Assembly: GCA_020633335.1 (NCBI GenBank)
Contig: JACKDU010000013.1
Coordinates: 175,493 to 239,492 of the forward strand
Direction: 5' to 3'
DNA from: Myxococcales bacterium
GTDB taxonomy: Bacteria > Myxococcota_A > Polyangia > Nannocystales > Nannocystaceae
Length of the DNA stretch: 64,000 nucleotides
Shown here: positions 54,010-61,371 of the stretch, one piece after another
How the letters are laid out: every line of letters begins with the position of its first letter
Numbering within the stretch: the stretch's first letter is position 1
The notes under the pieces: model-generated
What the model was told of the DNA's origin: nothing
Seen by the model: only the letters and a program-made list of their open reading frames with translations
Databases searched by the model: none
Made by a program: the position numbers and the translations under genes

Positions 54010-54903
54010 TTGGCCGGGCGCGACGGGCTCACCGGCTCGCCGAGCGAGACGACCCCGGCCCTCCTCGAGCTGGTGGCCGAGCAGGCGCGGCGTCGGCGTC
54101 CGGCGGCGCTCCTCGAGCAGCGTCGCCGCGATCGCTACGTCGAGCCCTCGGCCCTCGACCTCCGCCTCGCCCACCGCCTCGACGGCCTCGCGCTGGCGGC
54201 GGCCGCCGAATTCGAGGGGCTCCTCCTCTCGCCGGTCGCGCCGCTCGGCGCCTGCTCGGTGGTCGCGCCGACCTCCCAGGACCGGACCCTCTCGACGGTG
54301 CGTGGCACCGAGGTCGTCTCCGATCCGACCAACGTCCTGGCGATCGAGTGCGCGACCCGTCACCGCGCCGGCGAGCGCGGGCCGATCCGCCTCTGCACGA
54401 TCCACCAGGTCGTGCGGGCGCAGCCGCTCCCGCCGGGGCCCGGCTTCTCCCGTCACTTTCGCCTCTTCGCCCTCGGCACCTCGGGGCCGGCCCGCGGCGC
54501 CGACGCCTTCGAGGTCGAGGCCTTCGCCGCCCACCTCGCGGTCTACCAGCGCCTCTTCGACGCCTGCGCGGAGCTCGGCGCCCACCTCCCCGGGCGCCGG
54601 ATCGTGGTCCATGCCGGCGCCGACGCGGCGACCCTCGGGGATCGGGTCGCCGAGGCGCTCGCCGCCGCCGCGCCGACGGCCGAGCTCCGCCGGGCCGGGC
54701 CCGCGGGCGCCTACTACCACGGCGTTCGGGCGCTCTACGGCGCCCACTCGGCGCGCACCGGCGACTTCGTCCCGCTCGTCGACATCGGCCGCTTCGAGTG
54801 GGTCGCTCGGCTCACCTCGAACCGCAAGCTCCGCTACGTCGCCAGCGGCTGCGGGCTCCAGCTGATCCCCGTGCTCTTCGGCGCCGGCGCCCAGCAGGTG
54901 TGA
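54010..54903 (+). CDS. Conserved hypothetical protein, TTG start, unknown function
   Basis: About 297 residues from TTG at 54010 (LAGRDGLTGSPSETTPALLELV), preceded by GAGGG at six bases. The core has LLLSPVAPLGACSVVAPTSQDRTLSTVRGTEVVSDPTNVLAIECATRH, then HFRLFALGTSG, a helical middle and LVDIGRFEWVARLTSNRKLRYVASGCGLQLI. The motif order SPVAPLG, SQDR, RGTEVVSDPTN looks like a conserved catalytic or nucleotide site of mixed alpha/beta type. It recalls class II aminoacyl-tRNA synthetase cores, but I cannot confirm that. No signal peptide. Co-transcribed with the small membrane protein upstream. Confidence 0.6.
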   Translation: MAGRDGLTGSPSETTPALLELVAEQARRRRPAALLEQRRRDRYVEPSALDLRLAHRLDGLALAAAAEFEGLLLSPVAPLGACSVVAPTSQDRTLSTVRGTEVVSDPTNVLAIECATRHRAGERGPIRLCTIHQVVRAQPLPPGPGFSRHFRLFALGTSGPARGADAFEVEAFAAHLAVYQRLFDACAELGAHLPGRRIVVHAGADAATLGDRVAEALAAAAPTAELRRAGPAGAYYHGVRALYGAHSARTGDFVPLVDIGRFEWVARLTSNRKLRYVASGCGLQLIPVLFGAGAQQV

Positions 54904-54909
54904 TCGATT

Positions 54910-54927
54910 CCTGTCTGAAGGGACAGG
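54910..54927. terminator. Palindrome between convergent genes (CCTGTC-TGAAGG-GACAGG)
   Basis: Perfect 6-bp arms, placed between the stop at 54903 and the stop at 54949. Read on the other strand it is TGTCCCTTCAGACA, matching the CTTC-loop form of the dispersed palindrome. It probably acts as a bidirectional terminator. Confidence 0.6.
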
Positions 54928-54948
54928 CTTGTCGCGGGCGCGCAGGGC

Positions 54949-55407
54949 TCAGGCCGGCGAGCGGCCCTCGCAGCCCTCGGCCCGCGCCTTGAGGGCGGCG
55001 TTGAAGCGCGCGTAGCCCTCCTGCAATTGGCCGCGGATCGGCCGGAGGAGCGGCACCAGGGCCCCCTCGAAGCGCTCGCCGTGGACCAGCCGGGTCGAGC
55101 GGGCGTCGCCGTCGACGATCCGGTGGTAGTGGAGGCCGACGACCACGCCCGGGATTCCGCCGGTCCACGAGAGCTCGCGCTGGCGATCGACGCAGCGCAG
55201 GCGCACCGGCACCAGGAGCGGCGGGCGCCCGGGGAGGAGCTCGATCGAGAGGAGCCCGCGGGCGCCGGCGATCAGCGGCCCGCGGTGGCGGAGGCGGCGG
55301 ACCAGCGGGTTCCACTGGGGGTAGGCGGCGGTGTCGACGAGGACCTGCCAGACGCGCTCGGGCGGCGCGGCGATCGTGATCTCGGTGACGACCTCGTGGG
55401 TGGCCAT
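54949..55407 (-). CDS. SRPBCC (START/polyketide-cyclase-like) domain protein
   Basis: The 152-residue protein opens MATHEVVTEITIAAPPERVWQVLVDTAAYPQWNPLV, the standard first strand and helices of an SRPBCC domain (APPERVW...D...YP.WNP). The fold ends with the long helix LRPIRGQLQEGYARFNAALKARAE. These small cytosolic proteins hold a hydrophobic ligand in a deep pocket; the ligand is unknown. Length is normal for a single domain. It stands alone, convergent with the TTG-start gene. Confidence 0.85.
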   Translation of the reverse strand: MATHEVVTEITIAAPPERVWQVLVDTAAYPQWNPLVRRLRHRGPLIAGARGLLSIELLPGRPPLLVPVRLRCVDRQRELSWTGGIPGVVVGLHYHRIVDGDARSTRLVHGERFEGALVPLLRPIRGQLQEGYARFNAALKARAEGCEGRSPA

Positions 55408-55464
55408 GGCCGGGGCCTCATAGCACGGCGAGGCGGGCTCCGGGCGATCGGTCGCCGGCGATCG

Positions 55465-56385
55465 CTAGCGATCGGGGATCACGCGCGGCGGCGCCTCGAC
55501 CTGGACCTCGGTGGTCACGGTCGTGTCGCCGGTCGTCGCCGCGTCCGCGTCGTCGGCGCTCGCTTGCTCGCTCGCGCTCGCTTGCTCGCTCGCGCTCGCG
55601 TCCGCGGGCGGCGGCTCGGGCCCCTCGGCGGCGGGCGGCGCAGCCTCGGGCGCGGGCGCGGGCTCCTCCCAGGTCTCGATCGGCGCGGGCTCCTCCCAGG
55701 TCTGCGGCGAGGTGCGCGGGGGCGGATCCGGGGGCGGCGCCCGTCGGGAGCGCCCGCCACCGCCGCCGCCGCCGAAGGCGAGGACCAGGCCGATCCGCGG
55801 GCCCCAGCGGAAGGAGCAGGCGTCGAGGACCTGACCGGCGGCGTCGGGGCCGTTGTAGTAGAAGGCGGCGTTGCAGCTCTCGGCCGGGAAGCGGGCGGAG
55901 AAGCCGACGCCGAGGTCGAGGTAGACCGGCCCGCCGAGGCCGATGAAGGCGCCGGGCCCCGCGTTCCACTCGCCGACCGTGCCGCCGCCGTGGTTGAGGA
56001 AGACCGGGCCGACCCCGCCGAAGACGTAGGGCGAGAACCATCGGCTGCGCCAAAAGACATATTGCAGGGTCGGCATCACCCGCAGCATGTTGGTCGCCAC
56101 CTGATCCTCGATCCCCGGGTAGGTCGCCCGCAGGCTCCGGCTGAAGATGAAGATCGTGTCGGTGACCCCGAGGCCGAAGGCGAGGCCGTTGGCGACGAAG
56201 TAGCTCGCGCCGAGGCCGATCGACACCAGCGAGAGGTCCTGCGAGAAGCCCGCGCCGAGGCCGACGTTCGGCATCAGGGTGCCGCGTCCCCACGGCTTGC
56301 CGTCGCGGGGGCCGCGGGCGTCGGCCGTCGACTCGAGGGCGAGGGCGACGGTCAAGGCGAGCGCGAGCGGAGCGGCGAGCTTCAT
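55465..56385 (-). CDS. Outer-membrane beta-barrel-like protein with Pro/Ala/Glu-rich tail
   Basis: The 306-residue protein has a signal peptide (MKLAAPLALALTVALALEST). Residues about 30-205 alternate hydrophobic and polar residues with aromatic turns: LMPNVGLGAGFSQDLSLVSIGLGASYFVANGLAFGLGVTD, MPTLQYVFWRSRWFSPYVFGGVG, GPVYLDLGVGFSARF. This is like an eight-stranded outer-membrane barrel ending LVLAFGGG. The remaining ~100 residues are Pro/Ala/Glu/Thr-rich, with an EQASAS repeat (18-bp DNA repeat). A surface or periplasmic extension is likely. ATG at 56385 was chosen for the signal peptide. No specific channel or enzyme role is visible. Confidence 0.65.
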   Translation of the reverse strand: MKLAAPLALALTVALALESTADARGPRDGKPWGRGTLMPNVGLGAGFSQDLSLVSIGLGASYFVANGLAFGLGVTDTIFIFSRSLRATYPGIEDQVATNMLRVMPTLQYVFWRSRWFSPYVFGGVGPVFLNHGGGTVGEWNAGPGAFIGLGGPVYLDLGVGFSARFPAESCNAAFYYNGPDAAGQVLDACSFRWGPRIGLVLAFGGGGGGGRSRRAPPPDPPPRTSPQTWEEPAPIETWEEPAPAPEAAPPAAEGPEPPPADASASEQASASEQASADDADAATTGDTTVTTEVQVEAPPRVIPDR

Positions 56386-56497
56386 CGGGAGCCGAGCCGA
56401 TGGTCGCGCGTCCGCCGAGAGCAGGTCAACTCCGGGGGTGTGGCATGGATCGCACCGGGGGGGGCGAGCCCCGGGGCCGCCGCCGGCGACCAAGGGG

Positions 56498-57682
56498 TTA
56501 CCCCGGCCTGGGACCGGCGAAGAGGCCCCGCGGCAGCGAGAAGGTCGCAGGCACCCCGCGGAGGCCGGTCTCGACGGTCGCCTCCCAGTAGGCCGCGCTC
56601 GCGCGCTCGGCCAGCGCCGCCACTCGGCCCGAGCGCCGCCGCAGCCGCTCGACGCCGGCGACCAGGGTCGACGCGAGGGGCAGCACCCGGCCGGCGTAGC
56701 CGCGCTCCAGGCCGAGCGCGTCGGCGAATTCGTCGCCGATGAGGCGGCGGCAGATCGCGGTCATCAGGTCCATCCGCGCGCCGCTGAGGCGGCGCTCGAT
56801 CGCGGTCGTCGCGCTCTCCTCGGCGGCGGCGAAGAGCGCCGAGGTGAGCGCCCGCGAGTCGTCGTCGGGCTCGCCGTTGATCGCGTGGATCAGCTCGACG
56901 TCAGCGGCCGCGTCGGCCTCGCTCCAGGGGAGGAGCTCGGGCTCGACGCCGATCATCACCCCGACATAGCGCCAGAGGTGGAAGTAGTCGTCGCCCTCGT
57001 CCTCGGAGACGTCCATCCCGAGGATCCGCAGGCCGCCGGTGAAGACCGTCGAGAAGAGGTAGATCGTCGCCAGCATGTCGTGCTGGTTGATCGGCAGCCC
57101 CCAGGCCGCGTGATCCCAGCGCGGGCTCTGGCGGAGGAGGCGGCGGACCTGCGCGTGCATGAGGCGGACGCGGAGGGTGATCGCCACCCCCTCGCCGCCC
57201 GGCCGCAGCCCCTCGGGGGCGCAGACGGCGGTGACGAAGCGGCTGGTCTCGGCGAGGCGGCGCGGCGCCTGCTGGCGGAGGCGCCCGGAGAAGACCAGCG
57301 GCTTGTTGCCGATCGGCGAGAGGTAGCCGCCGACGAGCGAGCGGAAGGCGAGGACGAAGCCGCCGAGCACCCCGGCGCGGCCGAAGAGGCGCGAGGCCCG
57401 GGCGATCCGCCGCCACTCGACCCAGGGCGGGAGCGCGTGGGCGGCCTCGCAGAGCGCCCGCATCGCCGCCGGGATCTCCGGCGAGCGCTCGCCCGCGAGG
57501 GCGCGGCTGATCAGCGCGTCGGCGCGCGGGCGGCCGCTGAGCGCCTCGACGGCCGCGTCGGCGAGGGGATCGCTGCGCTCCAGCGCGGCCGTCAGCGCGT
57601 CAAAGCGGGCGCCGAAGCGCGCCCGCGCCCGCGCGGCGTTGGCCACTCGCGGCGGCAGCGGGCGCCCGGACGATCCCTCCAT
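56498..57682 (-). CDS. MpaB/latex-clearing-type (DUF2236) oxygenase
   Basis: The 394-residue protein is a member of the ER-bound oxygenase/rubber oxygenase domain family. Typical segments are RVRLMHAQVRRLLRQSP (the histidine is a predicted haem ligand region) and AAWGLPINQHDMLATIYLFSTVFTGGLRILGMDVSEDEGDDYFHLWRYVGVMIGV, then DLMTAICRRLIGDEFADALG. Characterised relatives cleave isoprenoid chains or polyisoprene with a b-type haem, for example in mycophenolic acid and latex degradation. The substrate here is unknown. It is not close to the terpene synthase gene (55 kb away). No signal peptide. Start MEGSSGRPLPPRV is supported by the drop in codon fit upstream. Confidence 0.82.
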   Translation of the reverse strand: MEGSSGRPLPPRVANAARARARFGARFDALTAALERSDPLADAAVEALSGRPRADALISRALAGERSPEIPAAMRALCEAAHALPPWVEWRRIARASRLFGRAGVLGGFVLAFRSLVGGYLSPIGNKPLVFSGRLRQQAPRRLAETSRFVTAVCAPEGLRPGGEGVAITLRVRLMHAQVRRLLRQSPRWDHAAWGLPINQHDMLATIYLFSTVFTGGLRILGMDVSEDEGDDYFHLWRYVGVMIGVEPELLPWSEADAAADVELIHAINGEPDDDSRALTSALFAAAEESATTAIERRLSGARMDLMTAICRRLIGDEFADALGLERGYAGRVLPLASTLVAGVERLRRRSGRVAALAERASAAYWEATVETGLRGVPATFSLPRGLFAGPRPG

Positions 57683-57844
57683 CGATCCATTATGAACAGG
57701 TCCGCGGGCGCCCGTCCAATCGCCCCGTCGCGGTGGCGAGTCGGCCGCGGGCGCCGATTCGCGCGCCTCTCGGGTGAGCGGACTCGGGGGCGCGGACGGG
57801 GGAGGTGCCGGCGGCCGGGCGCGGCTGGTAGTCTTGCCCGGTTC

Positions 57845-58702
57845 ATGCGCCGCCCCCTCGTCTCGCTCGTCCTCGCCCTGAGCGTCGCCGCCGGCGCCCC
57901 GGTGACCGCCCACGCCGAGGAGCCGCTGACCGAGGCCCGTAACCTCTACCAGCGCGGCACCGCGAAGTTTGAGACCGCCGACTACGCGGGGGCGATCGAG
58001 CTCTGGACCGACGCCTACGCGATGGTCCCGGCGACCCCCGAGACCGTCGAGGTCAAGGTCCTGATCCTCTACAACCTGGCGACCGCCCACGAGAAGGCCT
58101 TCGAGGTCGACGGTGAGCCCTCCCACCTCCGGCAGTCGCTGATCCTCCTCGACGGCTTCGAGGGGAGCCTCGAGGCGGTCTACGACGACGCCGAGGCGAT
58201 CGCCAGCGAGCGCGCGCGGATCGACGAGCGGCGGGCCGCGGTCAAGGCCCAGCTCGCCGCGATCGAGGAGAAGGGCGGGGGCGACGACAAGCCGCCGGTC
58301 GACGAGCCGCCGACCAAGCCGCCGGTCGACGAGCCGCCCCCCGAGGCCCCGCCGGCCAAGCCCTCGCGCGGCCTGACGATCGCCGGCGCGGCCCTGATGG
58401 GCGCGGGCGGGGCGGCGCTCGGGCTGATGACCGCCGGCTTGGTGATGAGCTCGAAGGCCAACGACATCTCCGATCTCCTCCCCGACCAGGTCGACGAGCG
58501 CCGCCAACGCTTCGAGCGCGGCCGCCTCGGCGAGACCCTGGCGATCGCCGGGGGCGCGGCCGCGGGCGGGCTCCTGATCACCGGGGCGATCCTCCTCGGC
58601 GTCGGCGCCTCAAGGGCGCGCAAGGGCGGCAAGGAGCAGGCGCGGCTGGCCCCGGCGCCCGGCCCCGGGATCCTCGGATTCGGGATCAGCGGGCGCTTCT
58701 AG
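57845..58702 (+). CDS. Exported TPR-like protein with Pro-rich spacer and two C-terminal membrane segments
   Basis: The 285-residue protein has a signal peptide (MRRPLVSLVLALSVAAGAP...AHA-EE). Residues about 25-145 hold tetratricopeptide-like helices (EARNLYQRGTAKFETADYAGAIELWTDAYAMVP, LILYNLATAHEKAFE). A short Pro/Lys spacer follows with KPPVDEPP repeated. Two hydrophobic segments lie near residues 180-203 and 235-258 (IAGAALMGAGGAALGLMTAG, IAGGAAAGGLLITGAILLGVG). Such proteins are common in myxobacteria and probably scaffold envelope complexes; no partner is known. A perfect TGTCC...GGACA palindrome follows the stop. Confidence 0.7.
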   Translation: MRRPLVSLVLALSVAAGAPVTAHAEEPLTEARNLYQRGTAKFETADYAGAIELWTDAYAMVPATPETVEVKVLILYNLATAHEKAFEVDGEPSHLRQSLILLDGFEGSLEAVYDDAEAIASERARIDERRAAVKAQLAAIEEKGGGDDKPPVDEPPTKPPVDEPPPEAPPAKPSRGLTIAGAALMGAGGAALGLMTAGLVMSSKANDISDLLPDQVDERRQRFERGRLGETLAIAGGAAAGGLLITGAILLGVGASRARKGGKEQARLAPAPGPGILGFGISGRF

Positions 58703-58709
58703 GTTTCAT

Positions 58710-58725
58710 CTGTCCCTTCGGACAG
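58710..58725. terminator. Palindrome CTGTCCCTTCGGACAG between convergent genes
   Basis: Perfect 6-bp arms with a CTTC loop, 8 bases past one stop and 19 before the other. It is the same sequence core as the copy inside the alpha-2-macroglobulin gene and the nearest to a consensus of the family. Confidence 0.65.
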
Positions 58726-58743
58726 GACGCGCTCGCGCGGCCC

Positions 58744-59919
58744 TCAGAGCTCGCCGGTGACGTCGCCGAAGACGAAGATGTTGTCGAGGTACCACTCGAC
58801 CGTGCCGTCGGTCCAGGGCTCGACCAGCGACGCGCAGTCGGAGGCGATCTGGAAGCCGAGGCGGATCTTCGAGCCGGCGTAGGCGTCGAGGAGGCCGGTC
58901 TCGGGGATCCAGCTCTGCGAGCGGCCGACGAAGGCGTCGTAGCCGAGGAGCGGGTTCTTGGTCTTGGGGATCCCGTTCTGGCAACCGCCGGCGTCGACGA
59001 TCGTCCCGGTGTAGCCGCTGAGCTGGAGCTGCTCGAAGTCGCCGCCGTCGCGTGAGACCTCGACGATCGCCCCGTCCGCGAAGTAGTTCGGCATCATCAT
59101 CGCGGTCTTGAACGCGAAGTAGTGGTCGAAGTTGAGGATGATCGGCGCGGCCGCGTCGGTGAGGTCGATCTCCGGCGAGATCAGCCGGGTCGAGCCCGGA
59201 CCCCGCACGCTCGAGAGGTTGCCGCTGTACCAGGTGAAGAGCTCGGCGTCGCCGTGGGACTCGACCGAGGGGATGTTGGTGGTCCGGGCCCAGAGGTCCT
59301 TGAAGCAGAAGATCTTGCAGTCGTTGTTCGGCGGCGGGGTGACGACCTCGTGGGTCCAGCCGTTGATCCCGCCCTCGACCCGGTCGCGGAAGAAGATCGC
59401 CTTGCAGGTCACGGTGCAGGCGTCGCGATCCTCGCTGTCGCAGGCCTCGCCGACGCCGACGAAGCTGTCGCCGCAGACGTTGCTCGTGCAGCTCGGGGTG
59501 CAGGTGCCGGGATCGGCCGCCCCGGGATCGCACTCCTCGCCGGGGACCACCATCCCGTCGCCGCAGGAGCTGACGGTGCAGGCGAGCGTGCAGGAGCCGA
59601 CGCCGTTGTTGCTCCCCTCGTCGCAGGCCTCGCCGGGGCCGACCAGGCCGTCGCCGCAGACCGCCACCTTGCAGCTCGCGGTGCAGGCCGCGTCGTCGCC
59701 GTTGGCGTCGCCGTCGTCGCACTCCTCGCCGGGGTTGACCAGGTTGTTGCCGCAGGCCGGGATCCCGGGGAGCGAGCAGAGCCCCTGGATACACTCCTGT
59801 CCCTCGCCGCAGGCGAGCGCGTCGTCGCAGGGGAGGCCGAGCGCAGCTTCGCCCGTGAAGCAGGCGGCCACCGGCAGGAGGCCGAGCGATGTCACCAGCA
59901 GCGTGCGCGGTCCGAACAT
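58744..59919 (-). CDS. Lipoprotein with Cys-rich repeats and a jelly-roll-like C-terminal domain
   Basis: The 391-residue protein starts MFGPRTLLVTSLGLLPVAAC, with lipobox VAAC. About residues 35-170 hold disulfide-rich repeats of the myxobacterial type (CGNNLVNPGEECDDGDAN, CGDGLVGPGEACDEGSNN, CGDGMVVPGEECDPG, CGDSFVGVGEACD). The C-terminal ~210 residues, from FFRDRVEGGINGWTHEV, include TRLISPEIDLTDAAAPIILNFDHYFAF and GSKIRLGFQIASDCASLVEPWTDGTVEWYLDNIFVFGDV. This is a pattern close to MAM or cleaved-adhesin jelly rolls with a 'YLDNI' ending. It is probably a surface adhesin. Start chosen for the signal; a longer frame reaches 59958. Confidence 0.78.
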   Translation of the reverse strand: MFGPRTLLVTSLGLLPVAACFTGEAALGLPCDDALACGEGQECIQGLCSLPGIPACGNNLVNPGEECDDGDANGDDAACTASCKVAVCGDGLVGPGEACDEGSNNGVGSCTLACTVSSCGDGMVVPGEECDPGAADPGTCTPSCTSNVCGDSFVGVGEACDSEDRDACTVTCKAIFFRDRVEGGINGWTHEVVTPPPNNDCKIFCFKDLWARTTNIPSVESHGDAELFTWYSGNLSSVRGPGSTRLISPEIDLTDAAAPIILNFDHYFAFKTAMMMPNYFADGAIVEVSRDGGDFEQLQLSGYTGTIVDAGGCQNGIPKTKNPLLGYDAFVGRSQSWIPETGLLDAYAGSKIRLGFQIASDCASLVEPWTDGTVEWYLDNIFVFGDVTGEL

Positions 59920-60005
59920 GCGAGCGGCGAGTGTACCAAGATTGCGGTCTACCGGCACCCGACCCCGCTAGCATGGGCTACGATCATCGCCTGGATCGAG
60001 CGAAG

Positions 60006-61331
60006 ATGCGCACTGGATTATCGACCTATTCTGCCCTTGGGGCCCTCCTCGCGGCCGCGCTCGTCGACGCCGGCTGCCACTGCAACGACATGATGGAGAC
60101 CGAGAGCGACGGCTCGTCGACCTCGACCTCGACCTCGACCGGCGGCGAGACCTCGACCTCGACCACCGACGGGACCTCGACCTCGACGACCGGCGACACG
60201 ACGACGACGAGCACGGGCACGACCACGGACCCCTCGTCGACGACCCTGCCGGAGACCGGCGAGGTCGACCCCTGCGCCGACTTCGGCGAGCTCTGCTTCG
60301 TCCTCGGGCCGACCGTCCTCGGCGGCGTCCAGGTCGGCGCGCTCGCCACGATCGAGGTCGGCGGCGACGAATTCCCCGACCTCGTCGCGGCCACGGCCGG
60401 CGGCCTCGTGCTCCTCGACAACGCGGGCCTCGGCGAGCTCTCGATGGTCACGACCGTCGGGGCCGGCTACGCCTGGGTCGACGTCGCGGTCGGCGACATC
60501 GACGGCGACGGCGATCCCGACGTCGTCGGCGTCGGCGTCGACAAGATGCAGATGATGGCCCCGACCATGCTCCTGGTCGTGACCAACGAGGACGGGGTCC
60601 TCGGCGAGCCGACCGCGGTGCCGATGAGCGACGGGGCGTCGAGCCTCGCCCTCGCCGATCTCAGCGGCGACGGCGACCTCGACGTGATCGCGGTCGCCGA
60701 GGAGGCCGGCCTCCTCGCGCTCCTCCTCGGCGACGGCGGCGGCGCCTTCACGCCCTCGCTGACCCTGCCCTGCGGGACCGCGCCGGTCGATCTCGTGGTC
60801 ACGCCGATCGACGGCGACGCGGCGGCCGACGTCGCGGTCGCCAACTTCGGCGCCTCGAGCCTCGGGGTCTCGCTGGTCAGCGGCGGGGTCCCGGGCGAGG
60901 TCAAGAGCTTCGCGCTCGGCGGCGCGCCGCGGGCCCTGGTCGCCGGCTCGCTGGCCAAGGGCGCCCGCCACCTGATCAGCGTCGGGGAGGGGGACGATCT
61001 CCTCGAGGTCCTGGTCGCCGACGACGTGGGCGACCTCGCGGCGGTCGGCGCCTACCCCCTCGCCGACATCCCCGGGGCGCTCGCCCTCGGCGACTTCAAC
61101 GGCGGCGGCACCGACGTCGCGGTCGCCCTCCGCGGCCTCGCGGCGATCGGCTTCTACCTCGGCGACGGCGACGGCAACCTCGCGCCCTACACCACCTTCA
61201 ACGTCCTCGCCGATCCCTCGGCGCTCGCCGTCGGTCACTTCAACGGCGACAACCGCCCCGATCTCGCGGTCGCCAGCGAGGGCGTCGAGGGCGGGGTGCG
61301 CCTCCTCCTGAGCATGACCGAGGCGCCCTAG
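60006..61331 (+). CDS. FG-GAP/VCBS beta-propeller lipoprotein with Ser/Thr linker
   Basis: The 441-residue protein begins MRTGLSTYSALGALLAAALVDAGC, with lipobox VDAGC, which decides the start over an ATG at 59973. A Ser/Thr linker rich in STST and TTTST covers about residues 33-80. The rest contains seven or so propeller blades with loops GDIDGDGDPD, DLSGDGDLD, DFNGGGTD and HFNGDNRPD, enough for a single calcium-stabilised propeller. It is like the C-terminal part of the large VCBS proteins, but much shorter and Asp/Gly-rich. Probably surface-exposed. The cytochrome gene follows on the same strand after 40 bases. Confidence 0.8.
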   Translation: MRTGLSTYSALGALLAAALVDAGCHCNDMMETESDGSSTSTSTSTGGETSTSTTDGTSTSTTGDTTTTSTGTTTDPSSTTLPETGEVDPCADFGELCFVLGPTVLGGVQVGALATIEVGGDEFPDLVAATAGGLVLLDNAGLGELSMVTTVGAGYAWVDVAVGDIDGDGDPDVVGVGVDKMQMMAPTMLLVVTNEDGVLGEPTAVPMSDGASSLALADLSGDGDLDVIAVAEEAGLLALLLGDGGGAFTPSLTLPCGTAPVDLVVTPIDGDAAADVAVANFGASSLGVSLVSGGVPGEVKSFALGGAPRALVAGSLAKGARHLISVGEGDDLLEVLVADDVGDLAAVGAYPLADIPGALALGDFNGGGTDVAVALRGLAAIGFYLGDGDGNLAPYTTFNVLADPSALAVGHFNGDNRPDLAVASEGVEGGVRLLLSMTEAP

Positions 61332-61371
61332 CGAGGACGCGGCTTCCGCAGGGGCGGCGAGCTTTGGCAAA

